A stretch of DNA of 64,000 nt from DASUBV01 sp035763085 (GTDB lineage: Bacteria; Actinomycetota; Actinomycetes; Streptosporangiales; Streptosporangiaceae), in assembly GCA_035763085.1 (NCBI GenBank), contig DASUBV010000150.1:65768-129767 (forward strand). Direction: 5' to 3'. Both the position numbers and the translations under genes were made by a program. Numbering within the stretch: position 1 is the first letter of the stretch; each line of letters starts with the position of its first letter. The notes beneath the pieces were generated by a model. The model saw nothing but the letters and a program-made list of their open reading frames with translations. It did not search any database and was not told the DNA's origin. Below are positions 51,047 through 58,781 of the stretch, one piece after another.

Positions 51047-51460
51047 CTAGATGGCCAGGTCGCCGCGGTCGTCCGACGACTTCTTCTCCTCGGAGCTGGA
51101 GGACGCGGAGCTGGTCTCGGCGTCCGGCTGGCTGGGCGTGGTGCCCACCCCGTCATCCTCGGGGACCACCTCCATGATCGCCCGCCGCAGCATCGTCACC
51201 TGGACGCCCGGCGCGATCTCGATGGTGACGTCCCGGTCATCGCCGGAGACGACCGTGCCGTACATCCCGGCGGTGGTCCGGACCCGCTGGCCCGGCATGG
51301 CCTGGCGCTGAGTCGCCTGGGCCTGGCGCTGCCGGTTGCGCTGCGGGCGGATGATGGCGAAGTAGAAGACGCCGAACAGCACGATGATGATCAGCAGCGG
51401 GAGGAAGCTGCTGCTGGACTGCTTAGCCTGCGCGGCGGCGACGATATGCATGGCGCCCAT
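51047..51460 (-). CDS. yajC: Preprotein translocase subunit YajC
   Basis: Small single-helix protein that binds SecDF. The helix FLPLLIIIVLFGVFYFAIIR is followed by the classic PQRNRQRQAQ motif. The cytosolic domain has MPGQRVRTTAGMYGTVVSGD and VTIEIAPGVQVTMLRRAIME. The acidic/Ser tail is common in actinobacteria. ATG 51460 starts the 137-residue protein. It is first in the yajC-secD-secF-apt operon with a good promoter 107 bp upstream. Confidence 0.96.
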   Translation of the reverse strand: MGAMHIVAAAQAKQSSSSFLPLLIIIVLFGVFYFAIIRPQRNRQRQAQATQRQAMPGQRVRTTAGMYGTVVSGDDRDVTIEIAPGVQVTMLRRAIMEVVPEDDGVGTTPSQPDAETSSASSSSEEKKSSDDRGDLAI

Positions 51461-51566
51461 ATCGGGGCATCCTTCCGGTTGATGGCCGTGACCGGTGGGG
51501 CCGGTCCGGCGCCCTGCCGGTCAACCGGCACCAGCGCCTGGCGGCTTGTCATGAATCAACTGCCGA

Positions 51567-51595
51567 AGTTTAGCGGCGCGCGAGCGACGCACCAA
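51567..51595 (-). promoter_or_regulatory. Promoter for yajC-secDF-apt
   Basis: On the minus strand, -35 TTGGTG (51595-51590), 17 bp, then -10 TAAACT (51572-51567). This is the best housekeeping-type promoter seen outside argC and would give a leader of about 100 nt before yajC. Confidence 0.6.
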
Positions 51596-51665
51596 CAGGC
51601 TACGGCCTTCCCGGAGCGATCGTGACCAGGCTGCGACCAGCCGTGACAATCCGGGGCCGACTGCG

Positions 51666-52790
51666 CTAGCCAAATAGCGTGTCCGGGCCCGGCGGGCCGC
51701 CCCGCAGCGGGCCGCCGGCCTCCGGCGGCGGCACCAGGCCCAGGTGCTCCCAGGCTGCCGGGGTCGCCACCCGGCCGCGCGGCGTGCGGGCCATCAGCCC
51801 GGCCCGGACCAGGAACGGCTCGGCCACCACCTCGACCGTCTCGGATTCCTCGCCGACGGCCACGGCCAGCGTGGACAGCCCGACCGGGCCGCCGCCGAAC
51901 CGGCGCACCAGCGCGCCCAGGACCGCCCGGTCAAGCCGGTCCAGGCCGCTCTCGTCGACCTCATACAGCTCCAGCGCCGCCCGCGCCGCGGCCCGGCTGA
52001 TCACCCCGTCGCCGCGGACCTCGGCGTAGTCGCGGACCCGGCGCAGCAGCCGGTTGGCAATCCGGGGGGTGCCGCGGGACCGCCCGGCGATCTCGTCGGC
52101 GCCCTCGTCGCGCAGCGCCACCCCGAGCAGGCCGGCGGACCGGCGGACAATCACGCCCAGCTCCGCGGCCTCGTAGAAGTCCAGGTGCGCGGTGAAGCCG
52201 AACCGGTCCCGCAGCGGGGCCGGCAGCAGCCCGGCCCGGGTGGTCGCGCCGACCAGGGTGAACGGGGCGAGGTCCAGCGGGATGGCCGTCGCCCCGGGCC
52301 CCTTGCCGATCATCACATCCACCCGGAAGTCCTCCATGGCCAGGTACAGCATCTCCTCCGCGGGCCGGGCCACCCGGTGGATCTCGTCAATGAAGACCAC
52401 CTCGCCCTGGCTCAGCGTGGACAGCACCGCCGCCAGGTCCCCGGCCCGCTCGATGGCCGGGCCGCTGGTGATCCGCAGCGGCGCGCCGAGCTCGGCGGCG
52501 ATGATCATGGCGATGGTGGTCTTGCCCAGCCCCGGCGGCCCGGACAGCAGGACGTGGTCCGGCGCCCGGCCGCGCCGCATGGCGCCCTCCAGGACCAGGG
52601 ACAGCTGCTCGCGGACCCGGGCCTGGCCGACGAACTCCGCCAGCCGCTTGGGCCGCAGGGCGCCCTCGATGTCCCGTTCCTCGGCATCGGCCAGCGGTGA
52701 GACCAGCCGGTCCAGCTCCGCCTGCTCCGCCGCGGCCAGGTCCGTCTCGGCCGGGCGGCCGGGCTCAGGCCCCGGCCCAGGCTCGGTCAC
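51666..52790 (-). CDS. ruvB: Holliday junction DNA helicase RuvB
   Basis: AAA+ motor that drives branch migration with RuvA. Features are LRPKRLAEFVGQARVREQL, Walker A LLSGPPGLGKTTIAMIIA, Walker B VFIDEIHRVARPAEEMLYLA, GATTRAGLLPAPLRDRFGFT with the Arg finger region, and the winged helix GLSTLAVAVGEESETVEVVA. GTG 52790 overlaps the ruvA stop (GTGA). The 374-residue product has a short Pro/Gly/Glu N-terminal tail and a C-terminal Pro/Gly tail. Its stop is about 95 bp from the yajC promoter. Confidence 0.98.
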   Translation of the reverse strand: MTEPGPGPEPGRPAETDLAAAEQAELDRLVSPLADAEERDIEGALRPKRLAEFVGQARVREQLSLVLEGAMRRGRAPDHVLLSGPPGLGKTTIAMIIAAELGAPLRITSGPAIERAGDLAAVLSTLSQGEVVFIDEIHRVARPAEEMLYLAMEDFRVDVMIGKGPGATAIPLDLAPFTLVGATTRAGLLPAPLRDRFGFTAHLDFYEAAELGVIVRRSAGLLGVALRDEGADEIAGRSRGTPRIANRLLRRVRDYAEVRGDGVISRAAARAALELYEVDESGLDRLDRAVLGALVRRFGGGPVGLSTLAVAVGEESETVEVVAEPFLVRAGLMARTPRGRVATPAAWEHLGLVPPPEAGGPLRGGPPGPDTLFG

Positions 52791-53434
52791 GCCCGCCCCA
52801 GGACCCGCAGCGCTGCCTTCAGGGCCGTCGCGACATCGATCTGCGCGCTTTCCGCGCTGTCCGCCCCGGCCCGGGCCAGCAGGTCGGGCTCGACCATGCT
52901 GATGGCCTGCTCGGCGTCCCTGGCCTGCCAGCCGAGGTTGACCAGGCCGGCCCGGACCTGATCACGCCAGGCGGCCGTCCGGGGTGCGGCCCCGCCCGTC
53001 GCGGTGCCGGGTGCCGCGGCGCCGCTGTCGGCGGGCGCGTCGAGCCGCCCGGCCAGTTCCAGCACCATCCGCTGGGCGCCCTTGCGGCCGATGCCGGGCA
53101 CCGACGTCAGCGCGGCCAGGTCCTCGGCGGCCACCGCGCGGCGCAGGGCGTCCGGGGTCAGCACGGCCAGCGTGGCCAGGGCCAGCCGGGGCCCGACGCC
53201 GCTGGCGGTCTGCAGCAGCTCGAAGGTGGTCCGCTCATCGTCGGAGGCGAAGCCGTACAGGGTCAGCGCGTCCTCGCGGACCACCAGCGAGGTCGCCACC
53301 CTGGCCCGCTCGCCGGGCCGCAGCCGGGCCAGCGTGCCGGGCGTGCACTGCACCAGCAGGCCCACCCCGCCGACGTCGATAACCGCGCCGTCCGGCGCCA
53401 CGGTGCTGACTGTCCCGTCCAGGTGCGCGATCAC
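52787..53434 (-). CDS. ruvA: Holliday junction DNA helicase RuvA
   Basis: Tetrameric four-way-junction binder. Domain I OB fold: VIAHLDGTVSTVAPDGAVID, VVREDALTLYGFASDDERTT. Domain II has the HhH motifs LLQTASGVGPRLALATLAVL and AALTSVPGIGRKGAQRMVLE. Domain III, contacting RuvB, is WRDQVRAGLVNLGWQARDAE. The start is GTG 53434, after GGAGG with 6-nt spacing; the longer frame begins earlier without family sequence. Length is 215 residues, normal. It lies between ruvC and ruvB. Confidence 0.97.
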   Translation of the reverse strand: MIAHLDGTVSTVAPDGAVIDVGGVGLLVQCTPGTLARLRPGERARVATSLVVREDALTLYGFASDDERTTFELLQTASGVGPRLALATLAVLTPDALRRAVAAEDLAALTSVPGIGRKGAQRMVLELAGRLDAPADSGAAAPGTATGGAAPRTAAWRDQVRAGLVNLGWQARDAEQAISMVEPDLLARAGADSAESAQIDVATALKAALRVLGRA

Positions 53435-53525
53435 CGCGGCCCTCCAGCTCCTGCCCTGCTCCCGGCGGCCGCCTGGCGGCCCGGCCTGGCACAGCCCGCC
53501 GCGCTGGCCGGCCGTGTCCCGGCGG

Positions 53526-54164
53526 TCATCCTCCCGCACCCCCGCCGGCTCCGGCCCCGCGGAGCACCGCTCCGCGCGATACCGCCCGGCGCACCGCCGC
53601 GGCCCGCTGCGCCGCCATGGCCTGGTGGGCGGCCGAGGTGTGCCCGGCGGGCCTGGCTGCGGTCCGGGCCGCCGCCGCGAGCCGGGCCTGCGCGCCGCCG
53701 CGCCAGATGTGGCAGATGGCCAGGGCCAGGGCGTCCGCCGCGTCCGCCGGGCGGGGCGGGTCGGACAGTTTCAGCAGCCTCGCGACCATGGCCACCACCT
53801 GCGCCTTGTCGGCCCGGCCGCTGCCGGTAACCGCAGCCTTGACTTCGCTGGGCGTGTGCAGCGCGACCGGGATGCCGTGCCGGGCGGCGCAGACGATAGC
53901 CACCGCGCCGGCCTGCGCGGTGCCCATCACCGTGGTGACGTTGTGCTGACTGAACACGCGCTCCACCGCCACGGCGTCGGGCCGGTAGTCGGTCAGCAGC
54001 TCCTCGATCTGCTGCTCGATGGCCAGCAGCCGGTGACCGATCTCGCTGTCGTGCGGGGTACGGGCGACGGTGACCGTGACCATGGTCAGGGCCCGGCCGG
54101 GCGCCCCGTCCACCACTCCGAGCCCGCACCGGGTGAGGCCGGGGTCCACGCCGAGTACTCGCAT
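53526..54164 (-). CDS. ruvC: Holliday junction endonuclease RuvC
   Basis: Resolves four-way junctions. The acidic catalytic residues are in MRVLGVDPGLTRCGLGVVDG (Asp), DAVAVERVFSQHNVTTVMGT (Glu) and PADAADALALAICHIWR (Asp pair). ATG 54164. The 212-residue product has about 40 Ala/Arg-rich extra residues at the end. ruvA starts 91 bp downstream. An XRE-type antitoxin relic and an Eis-like gene separate it from yebC. Confidence 0.96.
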   Translation of the reverse strand: MRVLGVDPGLTRCGLGVVDGAPGRALTMVTVTVARTPHDSEIGHRLLAIEQQIEELLTDYRPDAVAVERVFSQHNVTTVMGTAQAGAVAIVCAARHGIPVALHTPSEVKAAVTGSGRADKAQVVAMVARLLKLSDPPRPADAADALALAICHIWRGGAQARLAAAARTAARPAGHTSAAHQAMAAQRAAAVRRAVSRGAVLRGAGAGGGAGG

Positions 54165-54252
54165 GCAGCCTGCCGTCCCGGGTCGCTAGCGAACAGGTGT
54201 TCGGCTGCGACATTACCGGCTAACCGCGCCCCCGCCCCTCAGCCCGCCCGGC

Positions 54253-54387
54253 GTGTCGCGTTCCCGCCCAACCTGGCATGCGAAAGCGCAGGCCACGCGC
54301 ACCACGCTGGCGGCCTACGTGACCGCGCTCGGCGGGCGGCTGCGCCTGATTGCCGAGTTCGAGGACGAGAGCCTCGCCCTCAGCTAG
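54253..54387 (+). pseudogene. Relic of an XRE-family antitoxin C-terminus
   Basis: A plus-strand open frame ends in TTLAAYVTALGGRLRLIAEF and EDESLALS before TAG 54385-54387. This 'TL..YV.ALGGRL.L.AEFED..v.l' pattern is the characteristic end of XRE/HigA-like antitoxins. No helix-turn-helix part, toxin or plausible start precedes it, so it is a decayed fragment left in the ruvC spacer. It is on the opposite strand to its neighbours. Confidence 0.6.
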
Positions 54388-54402
54388 CCACGAGAACCAG
54401 CC

Positions 54403-55623
54403 CTAGAAGTAGTCGTACATGTAGGCGGTGCAGCCGAAGGCCTCGTCGAGGGCCGCGTCGGCGGCCGGCTCTCCCCCGCCCACCAGGCCGGCGATGCGCA
54501 GCGTGGCCAGCGGGGTGCCGGAATACAGGGCGGCCAGGCCGCGCGGGCCCAGCCGCAGCGGCTCGCCGCCGCCGGCCGGGAGCGCGGCGCTGCCGCCGTC
54601 GGCCCGGCTCAGCAGGCCCTTGCCGCCGCTGATCTCCAGCAGCCACCGCCCGGCATTGGCGGGCAGCTGGTCGTCGGCCAGGGTCAGCGCCGCAGTGACC
54701 ACGGCGCCGGCCGGGAAGCCGCGTCCGGCGATGGCCGCCGGGGCGTCGACCAGCCGGAGCATCCAGGCGTCCTTGCGCCGCAGCCGGACGTCGGGCTGGC
54801 TGGTCAGCCAGGTCAGCGGGCTGTCCGGGGCCACGAACGCCCGGACGTTGCCGACCATGGTGGCGTGCGAGGCCAGCACCGACCACAGGCTGCGGAAGGT
54901 AGCCGCCGACCCGGCGGCGACGCTGTAGGCCAGGACCTCATCCTGGCTCCTGTTCCACCCGTAGGCCAGGCTCCCGTCCGGGGCCAGGTAGCAGAAGACG
55001 TCATCGCTCAGCAGCGGGGCGAGGTCGGCGGCGCTGTAGGTGATCGGCCCGCACGCCCGCGCGGCCGCGGCCAGGGCGCCGTCGACGGCGATCATCTCGG
55101 CGGCATCGGCCGGGCCGGCCCGCCGGACCGGCGTGGTCCCCGGATCGGCGAGGCCGGCCGCCGGGTCCGGAGCCACCAGCGACCGCAGAGCCCGCGACGG
55201 CACGGTGACCTCGTACTGGCCGCCGCCGAACTCCCAGCCGGTCGCCCGGTAGACGCCGTTGGCGGCCGGGTACAGCACCGACAGCGGATAGCCGCGCCCG
55301 GCGACCTGCTGCAGCAGCGCGGTCATCATGGCCCGGCCCACGCCGCGGCCGCGCTCCTCGGGGGCGACCTTGACCGCGGCCACCCCCGCCATCGGCAGCG
55401 ACCGGCCGTGCCACCACTGCCGCATGTCGAAGTACCAGGCCGAGGCGACCAGGGCCGGCCCGTCGAACACGCCGATGAGGCGGCCGTCGGCGATCAGCCC
55501 CCGCGCCCGGCGCAGGTGCCGGTCCCGCCTGGTACCGCCGAAGGCCCGCTCGGCCAGGTCCACCTCGGGCTCGAGGTCGTCGTCCGCGGTGAGCAGCCGG
55601 ACGTCGATGCCAGGGCCGGTCAT
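54403..55623 (-). CDS. Eis-like GNAT N-acetyltransferase
   Basis: A 406-residue protein with the three-part Eis architecture. The N-terminal GNAT fold has the acetyl-CoA loop VKVAPEERGRGVGRAMMTAL. A second GNAT-like part and a C-terminal SCP-like domain follow (RLRRKDAWMLRLVDAPAAIA, LRLGPRGLAALYSGTPLATL, ALDEAFGCTAYMYDYF). In M. tuberculosis Eis (about 402 residues), the C-terminal carboxylate takes part in catalysis; here the protein ends DYF. Eis acetylates aminoglycosides and protein lysines, but the substrate here is unknown. ATG 55623. It sits between ruvC and yebC, which adjoin in most relatives. Confidence 0.88.
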   Translation of the reverse strand: MTGPGIDVRLLTADDDLEPEVDLAERAFGGTRRDRHLRRARGLIADGRLIGVFDGPALVASAWYFDMRQWWHGRSLPMAGVAAVKVAPEERGRGVGRAMMTALLQQVAGRGYPLSVLYPAANGVYRATGWEFGGGQYEVTVPSRALRSLVAPDPAAGLADPGTTPVRRAGPADAAEMIAVDGALAAAARACGPITYSAADLAPLLSDDVFCYLAPDGSLAYGWNRSQDEVLAYSVAAGSAATFRSLWSVLASHATMVGNVRAFVAPDSPLTWLTSQPDVRLRRKDAWMLRLVDAPAAIAGRGFPAGAVVTAALTLADDQLPANAGRWLLEISGGKGLLSRADGGSAALPAGGGEPLRLGPRGLAALYSGTPLATLRIAGLVGGGEPAADAALDEAFGCTAYMYDYF

Positions 55624-55675
55624 GCCGCACCCTGGGTAGCGCGCCGGCCGGGCACGCGCGGGCCAGTGCCGGGCA

Positions 55676-56431
55676 TCAGCCGATGCGCTCCATGACGTCG
55701 TCGGAAACGGAGTAGTTGGCGAACACGTCCTGCACGTCGTCGGAGTCCTCGATGGCCTCGATCAGCCGGAAGACCCGCTTGGCGGTCTCCTCGTCCAGCG
55801 GCACCTCGACCGAGGGCAGGAAGGCGACCTCGGCCGACTCGTAGTCGATCCCGCCGTCCTGCAGCGAGGTGCGCACCGGCACCAGGTCAGTCGCCTCGCT
55901 GACCACCTCGAACGACTCGCCGAGGTCGTTGACCTCCTCGGCCCCGGCATCCAGGACGGCGGTCAGCACGTCGTCCTCGGTGACCTTGCCGTCCGCCTTC
56001 GGCACGATAACGACGCCTTTGCGGCTGAACAGGTATGACACCGAGCCGGGGTCGGCCATCGAGCCGCCGTTGCGGGTCAGCGCGGTCCGCACCTCGGCGG
56101 CGGCCCGGTTGCGGTTATCGGTCAGGCACTCGACCAGCACCGCGACGCCGCCGGGGGCGTAGCCCTCGTAGGTGATCGCCTCGTAGGCTGCCCCGCCCGC
56201 CTCCAGGCCAGCGCCGCGGCGCACCGCCCGGTCGATGTTGTCGTTGGGCACCGAGCTCCGCTTGGCCTTGGCTACCGCGTCATACAGCGTGGGGTTTCCG
56301 GCCGGGTCGGGCCCGCCGCTGCGCGCGGCGACTTCGACGTTCTTGATCAGCTTGGCGAACAGCTTGCCCCGGCGGGCATCAACGACGGCCTTCTTGTGCT
56401 TCGTGGTCGCCCACTTGGAATGGCCGCTCAT
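55676..56431 (-). CDS. yebC: YebC/PmpR-family regulator (TACO1 family)
   Basis: Ribosome- or DNA-associated regulatory protein family, recently linked to translation of proline-rich sequences. It starts MSGHSKWATTKHKKAVVDAR and RGKLFAKLIKNVEVAARSGG, then AVAKAKRSSVPNDNIDRAVR, YEGYAPGGVAVLVECLTDNR and LTRNGGSMADPGSVSYLFSR. It ends DDVQDVFANYSVSDDVMERI. Length is 251, normal. ATG 56431 lies inside the 3' end of pdxT, an overlap of 53 nt. A role easing Pro-stretch translation would suit a genome with so many Pro-rich tails, though this is speculation. Confidence 0.96.
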   Translation of the reverse strand: MSGHSKWATTKHKKAVVDARRGKLFAKLIKNVEVAARSGGPDPAGNPTLYDAVAKAKRSSVPNDNIDRAVRRGAGLEAGGAAYEAITYEGYAPGGVAVLVECLTDNRNRAAAEVRTALTRNGGSMADPGSVSYLFSRKGVVIVPKADGKVTEDDVLTAVLDAGAEEVNDLGESFEVVSEATDLVPVRTSLQDGGIDYESAEVAFLPSVEVPLDEETAKRVFRLIEAIEDSDDVQDVFANYSVSDDVMERIG

Positions 56432-57026
56432 CTTCGTTCCTCACCATGTCGACAAAGAGCTGATGGATCCGCCGGTCATCAGTCAGCTCGGGGTGGAATG
56501 ACGTCGCGAGCACCGGACCCTGGCGAACCGCGACGATCCTACCCGTGACCGGCTCGGTCGCGAGAATCTCGACCTGCGGACCGGTCTGCTCGACCCACGG
56601 CGCCCGGATGAACACCGCGTGGTAGGCCGGGCCGGCCAGGCCGCGCACGTCCAGGTCGCTCTCGAAGGAGTCGACCTGGCGGCCGAAGGCGTTACGCCGC
56701 ACCGTCATGTCGATGGCGCCGAAGGTCTCCTGGCCGCTGGCCGTGTCGGTCAGCCGGGCCGCGAGCATGATCATCCCGGCGCACGAGCCGAAGGCCGGCA
56801 TGCCCCCGGAGATCCGCTTGCGCAGCGGCTCGGCCAGCTCGAAGATCTCGGCGAGCTTCCACATGGTGGTGGACTCCCCGCCGGGGATCACCAGGCCGGC
56901 GACCTCTTCCAGCTCCGCGGGCCGGCGCACCGGGATGGCCCGGGCGCCGGCCTCGCGCAGCGCGCGAAGGTGCTCGATGACGTCCCCCTGCAGCGCGAGG
57001 ACGCCGATTGCGGGCGAAGCGGCCAT
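56379..57026 (-). CDS. pdxT: Pyridoxal 5'-phosphate synthase glutaminase subunit
   Basis: Class I glutaminase that feeds ammonia to PdxS. The start of the protein is IGVLALQGDVIEHLRALREA. The catalytic Cys is in AFGSCAGMIMLAARL, and the His-Glu pair is in TSFHPELTDDRRIHQLF. ATG 57026 shares its A with the pdxS stop (TAATG). The 215-residue product ends in a polar tail (NEDERPFQVGDHEAQEGRR) that runs 53 nt into yebC. That tail is encoded by the yebC start in another frame. Confidence 0.97.
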   Translation of the reverse strand: MAASPAIGVLALQGDVIEHLRALREAGARAIPVRRPAELEEVAGLVIPGGESTTMWKLAEIFELAEPLRKRISGGMPAFGSCAGMIMLAARLTDTASGQETFGAIDMTVRRNAFGRQVDSFESDLDVRGLAGPAYHAVFIRAPWVEQTGPQVEILATEPVTGRIVAVRQGPVLATSFHPELTDDRRIHQLFVDMVRNEDERPFQVGDHEAQEGRR

Positions 57027-57955
57027 TACCAGCCGCGGCCGGCGTAGCGCTGCTCGGGCGCCAGGTCGTCCAGGTTGATGCCGACCATCGGCTCGCCCAG
57101 GCCGCGGGACACCTTGGCCACCACGTCGGGGTCGTCGTGGAAGGTCGTCGCCTTGACGATCGCCGCTGCGCGGGCGGCCGGGTCACCGGACTTGAAGATG
57201 CCCGAGCCCACGAACACGCCCTCGGCACCGAGTTGCATCATCATCGCGGCGTCGGCCGGGGTGGCGATCCCGCCGGCGGTGAACAGCACCACCGGCAGCT
57301 TGCCCGCGGCGGCCACCTCGGCGACCAGCTCGTAGGGCGCCTGCAGGTCCTTGGCCGCGCTGTAGAGCTCCTCGGGGCCGAGCGTGCCCAGCCGGGCCAT
57401 CTCGGTGCGGATGCTGCGCATGTGCCGGGTGGCCTCGATCACGTTACCGGTGCCGGCCTCGCCCTTGGACCGGATCATGGCCGCGCCCTCGGTGATCCGG
57501 CGCAGCGCCTCGCCCAGGTTGGTCGCGCCGCACACGAACGGCACGGTGAAGTTCCACTTGTCCACGTGGTGGCGCTCGTCAGCGGGGGTCAGTACCTCAG
57601 ACTCGTCGATGTAGTCCACGCCGATGGCCTGCAGCACCTGGGCCTCGGCGAAGTGCCCGATCCGGCACTTGGCCATGACCGGGATCGACACGGCGGAGAT
57701 GATCCCGTCGATCATGTCCGGGTCGCTCATCCGGGCCACGCCGCCCTGCGCCCGGATGTCTGCCGGAACGCGCTCCAGGGCCATGACGGCCACGGCACCA
57801 GCATCCTCGGCGATCTTGGCCTGCTGCGGGGTGACGACGTCCATGATGACGCCGCCCTTGAGCATGTCAGCCATGCCGCGCTTGACGCGCGTTGTCCCGG
57901 TCCGGGCCCCGGTGTCCGGAGTGCCCTTGGCGTCGGTCGAGTGCGGGACAGTCAC
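57026..57955 (-). CDS. pdxS: Pyridoxal 5'-phosphate synthase subunit PdxS
   Basis: Builds PLP from ribose 5-phosphate, glyceraldehyde 3-phosphate and ammonia. It is highly conserved: KRGMADMLKGGVIMDVVTPQ, AKIAEDAGAVAVMALERVPA, PVMAKCRIGHFAEAQVLQAI with the catalytic Lys, GVDYIDESEVLTPADE, and the second Lys in EGAAMIRSKGEAGTGNVIEA. The start is GTG 57955, with GAGG six bases before it; GTG 57967 would lack an SD. The length of 309 residues is normal. A GC-rich tandem repeat lies between it and the LemA-like gene. Confidence 0.97.
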   Translation of the reverse strand: MTVPHSTDAKGTPDTGARTGTTRVKRGMADMLKGGVIMDVVTPQQAKIAEDAGAVAVMALERVPADIRAQGGVARMSDPDMIDGIISAVSIPVMAKCRIGHFAEAQVLQAIGVDYIDESEVLTPADERHHVDKWNFTVPFVCGATNLGEALRRITEGAAMIRSKGEAGTGNVIEATRHMRSIRTEMARLGTLGPEELYSAAKDLQAPYELVAEVAAAGKLPVVLFTAGGIATPADAAMMMQLGAEGVFVGSGIFKSGDPAARAAAIVKATTFHDDPDVVAKVSRGLGEPMVGINLDDLAPEQRYAGRGW

Positions 57956-58089
57956 ACAGCACCTCACTTGTTGCTAACGATGGTGATTCCCATGGTAGGC
58001 GCAGCCCGCCGTGCCCTGCTGAGAGTGGCTACCTGGGACAACGCTGCCCGCCAGGCGCCCGCGGGAAATCATCCGGGAGATCTGCGGCC

Positions 58090-58217
58090 CGGCGGGCTCC
58101 CAGACCGCGGTCCGGCGGGTTCTCAGGCCTGCGGCCCGGCGGGCTCCCAGACCGCGGTCCGGCGGGCTCTCGGGCCTGCGGCCCGGCGGGCTCCCGGGCC
58201 TGCTGCCGGCGGGCTCA
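58090..58217 (-). repeat. Tandem repeat of 23/24-bp units (47-bp higher-order period)
   Basis: Units at 58090, 58113, 58137, 58160, 58184 and a partial one at 58207 all begin CGGCGGG(C/T)TC. They alternate between a CCAGACCGCGGTC-type end and a C(A/G)GGCCTGCGGCC-type end. The last unit includes the stop of the LemA-like gene (58215-58217). The array fills most of the spacer to pdxS and holds no coding signal. Confidence 0.85.
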
Positions 58218-58781
58218 GGTGGTCAGGTGCGGGATATCCGCCTCCTGGTCGGCCTCCCCGGCCGGCACCAGCGAGTCGTCGATCTCGAAGAAGTCCGGCA
58301 TCGAGGCGGTGCCGGCCAGCCGCAGCGCCCGGGCCAGCCAGCGGCGCCGCGCGGCCTGGGTGGCGGCCACGGCGTCGTTGTAGAACTTGCGGGCCAGGAA
58401 CACCTGGTGGGCGGCGCCCTCCAGCTCGGCCAGCAGCTCCAGGGCGCCCTCGTGCCCGGACAGCGAGGAGCGGAACTCGGGCTGGCTGAAGACGGCGCGC
58501 AGCGCCCGGGTCAGGTCGCTCTCGGGCAGCTCGCGGGCGGTCTGCGCGGCCCGCGCGTCATGCGCGGCGCCGGCCAGCAGCACGCTGGTGGCCGGGTCCA
58601 GCAGGCCGGAGGAGGCCAGCTCCAGGGCGACCGAGCTGCGCCGTACTAGCGCCGCGTCGAGCGCGAACCGGGCCGCCTCCAGCCGGGCGTGCAGCCGGTC
58701 CAGCCGGCCCGCGCGCCAGGACACGTAAACTCCGATCAGCGCCAGGACGACGATGACGATGAGGCTGGTCATCGGGGTCAC
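58215..58781 (-). CDS. LemA-like membrane protein
   Basis: A 188-residue protein with one N-terminal membrane helix (TSLIVIVVLALIGVYVSW) and a helical domain outside or inside the cell. It shows LemA features: RLHARLEAARFALDAALVRR (the 'AW.qiDvqLkRR' helix) and ARKFYNDAVAATQAARRRWL leading to ASMPDFFEID (the YNDAV...P..FFE pattern). Function of the family is unknown. GTG 58781 overlaps the pimA stop (GTGA); ATG 58772 is possible. It probably ends the pgsA-patA-pimA operon. Confidence 0.8.
   Translation of the reverse strand: MTPMTSLIVIVVLALIGVYVSWRAGRLDRLHARLEAARFALDAALVRRSSVALELASSGLLDPATSVLLAGAAHDARAAQTARELPESDLTRALRAVFSQPEFRSSLSGHEGALELLAELEGAAHQVFLARKFYNDAVAATQAARRRWLARALRLAGTASMPDFFEIDDSLVPAGEADQEADIPHLTT

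Noticed and set aside
58090..58217. CRISPR array
   Set aside because: Units are contiguous at 23/24 bp with no unique spacers and no cas gene is present. It is a simple tandem repeat.
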